Shown here: piece by piece, positions 59,758 through 64,000 of the stretch
How the letters are laid out: each line of letters opens with the position of its first letter
Position numbering within the stretch: the stretch's first letter is position 1
Source: Aurantiacibacter luteus
GTDB taxonomy: Bacteria; Pseudomonadota; Alphaproteobacteria; Sphingomonadales; Sphingomonadaceae
Assembly (NCBI RefSeq): GCF_001010945.1
Contig: NZ_LBHB01000001.1
Location: forward strand, 1,054,001-1,118,000
Length of the DNA: 64,000 nt
Direction of reading: 5' to 3'
Notes under the pieces: generated by a model
Databases searched by the model: none
What the model was told of the DNA's origin: nothing
What the model saw: only the letters and a program-made list of their open reading frames with translations
Position numbers and translations under genes: made by a program

Positions 59758-61230
59758 TCATTCTCCGGCGCGTGCGGGCACGGCTCCGGCCGTGGCGCGG
59801 CTGACCAGCCAGATCGCCAGCCAGGCGGCGATGAAGCCGGGGATGATCTCGTAGATTCCCGTCGCCTCGCCCAGCCCGCTGAAGATCCACACGATAACCA
59901 CCAGCGCCCCGGTGACGAGGCCGGCCACGCCGCCCGCACCGGTCATGCGATTCCAGGTCAGCGCCAGAATGATCAGCGGTCCGAAGGCCGCGCCGAAGCC
60001 CGCCCAGGCATTGCTCACCAGCGACAGCACGCCGCTGTCCGCATCGCTCGCGATGGCGATGGCCGCAATGGCCACCAGCACCGTGCTGACGCGACCGACC
60101 GTCACCGCCTCGCGCTCGCTTGCGTCCTTCTTCAGGAACAGGCGGTAGAAGTCCTCGGTCAGCGAACTGGAGGCGACGAGCAGCTGGCTCGAGATCGTGC
60201 TCATCACCGCCGCCAGCAGCGCGGCCAGCAGGAAGCCGGTGACAAAGGGGTGGAACAGCAGGTCGGCGAGCAGGATGAAGATCGTCTCCGGGTCCTCCAG
60301 CGCCACGGCGGGGTTGCGCTCGACATAGGCCCGGCCCGCCAGCCCAATGCCGATGGCACCGATCAGGGCCACCGCCATCCACGTCATGCCGATGTTGCGC
60401 GCCGCCGGAATGCCACCCTCGCGCACCGCCATGAAGCGCACGATGATGTGCGGCTGCCCGAAATAGCCGAGGCCCCATGTCACCGCGCTGAGGAAGCCGA
60501 TCAGCGTAAGGCCCGAGAACAGCGAGAGAAAGCCCGGATCGACCCCGGCCAGCGTCTCGCGCATCTGCGACAGCCCGCCCCCGCCCTGCCCGTAGAGCAC
60601 CACCAGCGGCATGATGACGAGGGCGGTCACCATGATGAGGCCCTGCACGAAGTCGGTCAGGCTCACCGCCAGGAACCCGCCCACCGCGGTATAGGCCAGC
60701 ACCACCAGCGCGGTGACGAGGACGCCGGCGAAATAGGGGCTCATGCCCAGCACCTCGCCATCTAGGAACATCGTCTCGAACAGCTTGCCGCCGGCGACCA
60801 AGCTGGCTGCCGAATAGACGGCGAAGAACACGACGATCACCAGCGCGGAGACCACGCGCAGCAGCACGGCCTTGTCGGGAAAGCGGTTGGCGAGGAATTC
60901 GGGGATGGTCAGCGCGTTGCCGTATTCCACCGTCTGGCGGCGCAGGCGCGGCGCGACGACGATCCAGTTGACCAGCGCGCCCACGAACAGGCCGATGCCG
61001 ATCCACGCCTCCACCAGCCCCGTGGCATAGAGCGCGCCCGGCAGGCCCAACAGCAGCCAGCCGCTCATGTCGCTGGCTCCGGCCGAGAGCGCCGCGACCG
61101 CGGGGCTGAGGTTGCGCCCGCCAAGCAGATAGCCCTCGCTGTCCGCCGTCGAGCGCTTCCATGCATAGAGGCCGATGGCGAGCATCAGGATGAAATAGAG
61201 GGCGAGCGCGATGATCGTGGGCGTCTGCAT
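59758..61230 (-). CDS. putP: Sodium/proline symporter
   Basis: A 490-residue sodium:solute symporter (SSS family) with about 13 membrane spans. SEGYLLGGRNLSPAVAALSAGASDMSGWLLLGLPGALYATGL is the PutP signature with the sodium- and proline-binding residues. The mid-protein SSQLLVASSSLTEDFY is the second sodium-site block. It imports proline for carbon, nitrogen or osmotic needs. No putA is nearby. Divergent from the antiporter gene. Confidence 0.94.
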   Translation of the reverse strand: MQTPTIIALALYFILMLAIGLYAWKRSTADSEGYLLGGRNLSPAVAALSAGASDMSGWLLLGLPGALYATGLVEAWIGIGLFVGALVNWIVVAPRLRRQTVEYGNALTIPEFLANRFPDKAVLLRVVSALVIVVFFAVYSAASLVAGGKLFETMFLDGEVLGMSPYFAGVLVTALVVLAYTAVGGFLAVSLTDFVQGLIMVTALVIMPLVVLYGQGGGGLSQMRETLAGVDPGFLSLFSGLTLIGFLSAVTWGLGYFGQPHIIVRFMAVREGGIPAARNIGMTWMAVALIGAIGIGLAGRAYVERNPAVALEDPETIFILLADLLFHPFVTGFLLAALLAAVMSTISSQLLVASSSLTEDFYRLFLKKDASEREAVTVGRVSTVLVAIAAIAIASDADSGVLSLVSNAWAGFGAAFGPLIILALTWNRMTGAGGVAGLVTGALVVIVWIFSGLGEATGIYEIIPGFIAAWLAIWLVSRATAGAVPARAGE

Positions 61231-61325
61231 GGCTGCCCTGTGTAACGATAGCGCGCGTGCTGGCTAGGGTTCAGTTACCGCTTTGCCCGTTGCCGCGCGC
61301 CCTTCGCATCTGCAATAGACGCCCG

Positions 61326-63089
61326 ATGCACGGCGCCGAACTTTCCACCACAATGAGCGATGCCTTGGTGATCCTGGGCGCTACCGGCATCGTCATCCCG
61401 CTGTTCGCGCGCTTTCGCGTCACCCCGATCATCGGTTTCATCCTGATCGGACTGCTGGTCGGACCCTTCGGTCTCGGGCGACTGGTGGGCGAGGCTCCTT
61501 GGCTCTACTACGTCTCCATCTCCCAGCCCGAGGCGCTGGAGCCTTTCGCCGAGTTCGGCATCATTCTGCTGCTGTTCACCATCGGGCTGGAGTTGAGCTT
61601 CAACCGCCTGTGGCAGCTGCGGAAACTGGTTTTCGGCCTCGGCGCGCTGGAAGTGCTGGTCTCGGGCGGGCTGCTGGCGACGGCCCTGTGGGCGATGGGA
61701 CAGTACTGGACTGGCGCTCTGGCGCTCGGCCTCGCCCTCGCGTTCAGTTCCACTGCGCTGGTGCTGCCTATCAGCGGCACGACCACGCCGGTGGGCCGCG
61801 CGGCGCTGTCGATGCTTTTGTTCGAGGACATCATGATCGTCCCGATCATCTTCCTCCTCGGCGCCCTCGGCCCGGCGGTGGGCGAGGAGGGCATGGGCGA
61901 AATCGTCGGCGTCCTGTGGCAGGGCGCGTTGGTGGTGGCGGTGATGATGGTCGCGGGCCGTTACCTGCTGCCGCATCTCTTCGCCCAGGCCGCGCGCACC
62001 AAGAGCCCCGAGCTGTTCCTCGCCGCCAGCCTTCTCGTGGTGATTGGGGCGAGCCTCGCCACCGCGCTCGTCGGCCTGTCGCCAATCGTCGGCGCGCTGG
62101 TGGCGGGCCTGCTGATCGCAGAGACCGAGTACCACTCCGAGGTCGAGGGCATCATCGAGCCGTTCAAGGGCCTCGCGCTAGGCGTGTTCCTGATGACCGT
62201 GGGCATGAGCATCGACCTTGCGGTGGTCTGGGCGCAGCTGCCGGCAATCGTGCTGGCCGTGGTCGCCGTGCTGTCGCTCAAGGCCGTGGTGACGGGCGTC
62301 CTGCTGCGCCTGATGGGCGCGCGCCGGGCCACCGCTACCGAGACCGGCATCCTGATGGCGAGCCCTTCGGAGACGACGCTCATCATCCTCGCCGCGGCCG
62401 GTTCGGCGCTGCTGATCGACCGCGAGACGGCGCAGTTCTGGCAGATCGTCACCGCCGTCGGCCTCACCGTCACGCCGCTGCTGGCCGCGCTCGGCAAGCT
62501 GGTGGCCAGGCAGGTGGAGCCCGCCCCCGTGCTCGATCCGGTGGACGTGGCTGAGGATGAGCCGCGCGCCATCATCGTGGGCCTGGGCCGCGTGGGCCGG
62601 CTGGTGGCGCAGATGCTGCGCGTCCACGGCAAGCCCTATGTCGCCATCGATTTCGACCCCGACATCGTGGAGCGGGCCCGGCGCGAGGGCTATAACGCGA
62701 TCTACGGCAACGCCATGCGCGACGATGCGCTGGGCGGGCTCGGCATCGAGCAGGCGCCCGCGGTGATCCTGACGATGGACGAGCACGTGCTGGCCGGCCG
62801 GCTGACCCGCAAGCTGCGCGCCCTTCGGCCCGACCTGCCGATCATCGCCCGCGCGCGCGACAGCGGCCACGCGGCCGAGCTCTACCGCAGCGGTGCAACC
62901 ACCGCCGTGCCCGAAACGCTCGAAAGCTCGCTGCAACTGAGCGAGGCCGCGCTGGTCGACCTCGGCGTGGCGATGGGGCCGGTCATCGCCTCGATCCACG
63001 AAAAGCGCGACGAGTTCCGCGCCGAGATCCGCGAGGGCGGCGCCATCGCGCACACGCCCAAACTTCGCACGGGGCGCGTCGAAGGCTGA
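61326..63089 (+). CDS. CPA2-family cation:proton antiporter with TrkA-N domain (Kef-like)
   Basis: A 587-residue protein. The N-terminal two-thirds are a 12-13-span Na/K:H exchanger domain with PIIGFILIGLLVGPFG and FLAASLLVVIGASLATALVGLSPIVGALVAGLL. The C-terminal TrkA-N (RCK) domain has the NAD-binding IVGLGRVGRLVAQMLRVHG and GNAMRDDALGGLGI. This is the Kef/YbaL architecture of regulated K+ efflux in electrophile or pH stress. The ATG at 61326 is chosen; ATG 61353 is an alternative nearer the first span. Confidence 0.92.
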   Translation: MHGAELSTTMSDALVILGATGIVIPLFARFRVTPIIGFILIGLLVGPFGLGRLVGEAPWLYYVSISQPEALEPFAEFGIILLLFTIGLELSFNRLWQLRKLVFGLGALEVLVSGGLLATALWAMGQYWTGALALGLALAFSSTALVLPISGTTTPVGRAALSMLLFEDIMIVPIIFLLGALGPAVGEEGMGEIVGVLWQGALVVAVMMVAGRYLLPHLFAQAARTKSPELFLAASLLVVIGASLATALVGLSPIVGALVAGLLIAETEYHSEVEGIIEPFKGLALGVFLMTVGMSIDLAVVWAQLPAIVLAVVAVLSLKAVVTGVLLRLMGARRATATETGILMASPSETTLIILAAAGSALLIDRETAQFWQIVTAVGLTVTPLLAALGKLVARQVEPAPVLDPVDVAEDEPRAIIVGLGRVGRLVAQMLRVHGKPYVAIDFDPDIVERARREGYNAIYGNAMRDDALGGLGIEQAPAVILTMDEHVLAGRLTRKLRALRPDLPIIARARDSGHAAELYRSGATTAVPETLESSLQLSEAALVDLGVAMGPVIASIHEKRDEFRAEIREGGAIAHTPKLRTGRVEG

Positions 63090-63142
63090 CTTTCTCGGAC
63101 CGTCCGGGCGACTGGGGCGTTGGTGGGGAAAGGAGACTTTCG

Positions 63143-63310
63143 ATGAGCCACACCGACGATCCCACCAAGCCGACGCCGAATGCCGAGAAGTTCGCGCCCA
63201 AGAACGTCGCGGGCGACGATGCTCACGGTCGTCCGGATCGCGACATGAAGAACGTGCCGCGCGGCAGCGAACCCGACCGCCGCGGCGCGTCCGGAAACCG
63301 GGTCGGCTAG
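63143..63310 (+). CDS. Small hydrophilic protein, 55 residues (unknown)
   Basis: The frame begins at an ATG preceded by AAAGGAG nine bases upstream, so translation is likely. The protein is very hydrophilic and Pro/Asp/Gly/Arg-rich (TDDPTKPTPNAEKFAPKN, HGRPDRDMKNVPRGSEPDRRG), with no cysteines or membrane spans, and probably disordered. Its TAG stop interlocks with the alaS stop in the palindrome CTAG (63307-63310). I do not recognise a family. Confidence 0.6.
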   Translation: MSHTDDPTKPTPNAEKFAPKNVAGDDAHGRPDRDMKNVPRGSEPDRRGASGNRVG

Positions 63311-64000
63311 ACGCTGACCCGGGCGAGGGCATCGCGCACGGCGGCGATGGCCGCGGCGGCCTTGTCCCCGTCGGGTCCGCCGCCTTGCGCCATGTCGGGC
63401 CGACCGCCGCCGCCCTTGCCGCCGACGGCCTCGACCCCGGCGCGCACGAGATCGACCGCACTGACCTGACCGGCGAGATCGTCCGTCACGCCGACAGCAA
63501 CCGCCGCCTTGCCCTCATTCACCGCGACGATTGCCGCGACACCGCTGCAAAGCCTCGTCTTGGCACCGTCGAGCAGTCCGCGCAGTTCGCGCGGGTCCAT
63601 CCCTTCAAGCACCTGGCCGGAAAAGGCGATGCCGCCGACGTCTTCGTCCGCCTGCGCCTCGCCCGAGCCACCACCGCCCAGCGCCAGCGCCTTTTTCGCC
63701 TCGGCCAGTTCGCGCTCCAGACGCTTGCGCTCGTCAACCAGCGCGGCGACACGCTCCTCGACTTCCTCGGGTGCGGTGCGCAACGTGGCGGCGACCGACT
63801 TGAGCGCCTCCTCGCGGCCCACGACCCACTGGCGCGCAGCCTCGCCCGTCAGCGCCTCGATACGCCGCACGCCGGAAGACACCGCGCTTTCCGCGACGAT
63901 GCGAAACAGGCCGATGTCGCCGGTAGCGCGCACGTGGGTGCCGCCGCACAGCTCGACCGAATAGTTGCGTCCTGAACCGCCGTGATCCGGGCTGCCGATG
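63307..64000 (-). CDS. alaS: Alanyl-tRNA synthetase, C-terminal part (truncated by window edge)
   Basis: The frame is open from the window edge and encodes the last ~230 residues of AlaRS. It begins in the editing domain, with the metal motif ELCGGTHVRATGDIGLFRI (Cys and His of CxxxH). A coiled-coil linker (EERVAALVDERKRLERELAEAKKAL) and the Gly-rich C-Ala oligomerisation domain (GVEAVGGKGGGGRPDMAQGGG) follow. The editing domain removes mischarged Ser and Gly from tRNA-Ala. The catalytic N-terminal half lies outside the window. Confidence 0.96.
   Translation of the reverse strand, partial: IGSPDHGGSGRNYSVELCGGTHVRATGDIGLFRIVAESAVSSGVRRIEALTGEAARQWVVGREEALKSVAATLRTAPEEVEERVAALVDERKRLERELAEAKKALALGGGGSGEAQADEDVGGIAFSGQVLEGMDPRELRGLLDGAKTRLCSGVAAIVAVNEGKAAVAVGVTDDLAGQVSAVDLVRAGVEAVGGKGGGGRPDMAQGGGPDGDKAAAAIAAVRDALARVSV

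Overview
The window is about 67% GC chromosomal DNA of an alphaproteobacterium, most likely Sphingomonadales and probably Erythrobacteraceae. That placement is an inference from gene content and order: a pyrF-trpF-trpB-trpA-accD-folC run, a membrane-sector F-type ATPase operon with separate b and b' subunits, a CpdR-type cell-cycle response regulator, and a YdbH/YnbE/YdbL cassette. No 16S gene is present. I see no prophage, insertion sequence or CRISPR array. Horizontal input shows only as islands of low GC inside genes.

Layout. 1-6.2 kb: a membrane-protein tail, a secreted hydrolase, cmk, then a Mpo1-like gene and a partly GC-poor fucosyltransferase lying between cmk and rpsA, then gloB. 6.2-7.4 kb: a GrpB-family gene broken by one stop codon, and a flavodoxin-like oxidoreductase. 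7.4-10 kb (minus): atpI-atpB-atpE-b'-b. 10.1-14.1 kb (minus): ydbH-ynbE-ydbL, predicted inter-membrane lipid transport. 14.2-17.9 kb: radC and a single-chain type IIL (MmeI-like) restriction-modification enzyme with a GC-poor specificity half. 18-25.7 kb: purB, lapA and the pyrF/trp/accD/folC operon, with a tiny membrane protein wedged between trpB and trpA. 25.7-31.9 kb: AmpG-like permease, an RluB-type pseudouridine synthase, rsmD, a small secreted protein and uvrD. 32-36.5 kb: two secreted S9 peptidases. 36.6-41.3 kb: an OmpA-domain protein, a DEAD-box RNA helicase, a secreted hypothetical and an FAD-linked dehydrogenase. 41.4-44.1 kb: SapC-like protein, a candidate small RNA, N-formylglutamate amidohydrolase, cpdR and tRNA-Val.

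44.1-52.6 kb is a fatty-acid beta-oxidation locus. A MerR-type regulator and fadD are divergent from thiolase, a bifunctional FadB-like enzyme, an acyl-CoA dehydrogenase and a nitronate monooxygenase-like gene. An ACGTATACGT palindrome sits in the shared control region. 52.6-55.5 kb is a compact overlapping operon of type III polyketide synthase, methyltransferase and flavoprotein, followed by icd. The window ends with a small putative zinc protease, an acetyltransferase-nitrilase fusion, a cold-shock protein, putP, a CPA2 antiporter, a 55-codon gene and the 3' part of alaS.

The most interesting unexplained item is the 42.3-42.45 kb intergenic region. A near-consensus sigma-32 promoter precedes a predicted three-hairpin RNA with two CU-rich anti-Shine-Dalgarno tracts and a strong intrinsic terminator. 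Also notable are the mosaic type IIL enzyme, the polyketide operon, and the nonsense-broken GrpB gene. Most genes are ordinary housekeeping genes.
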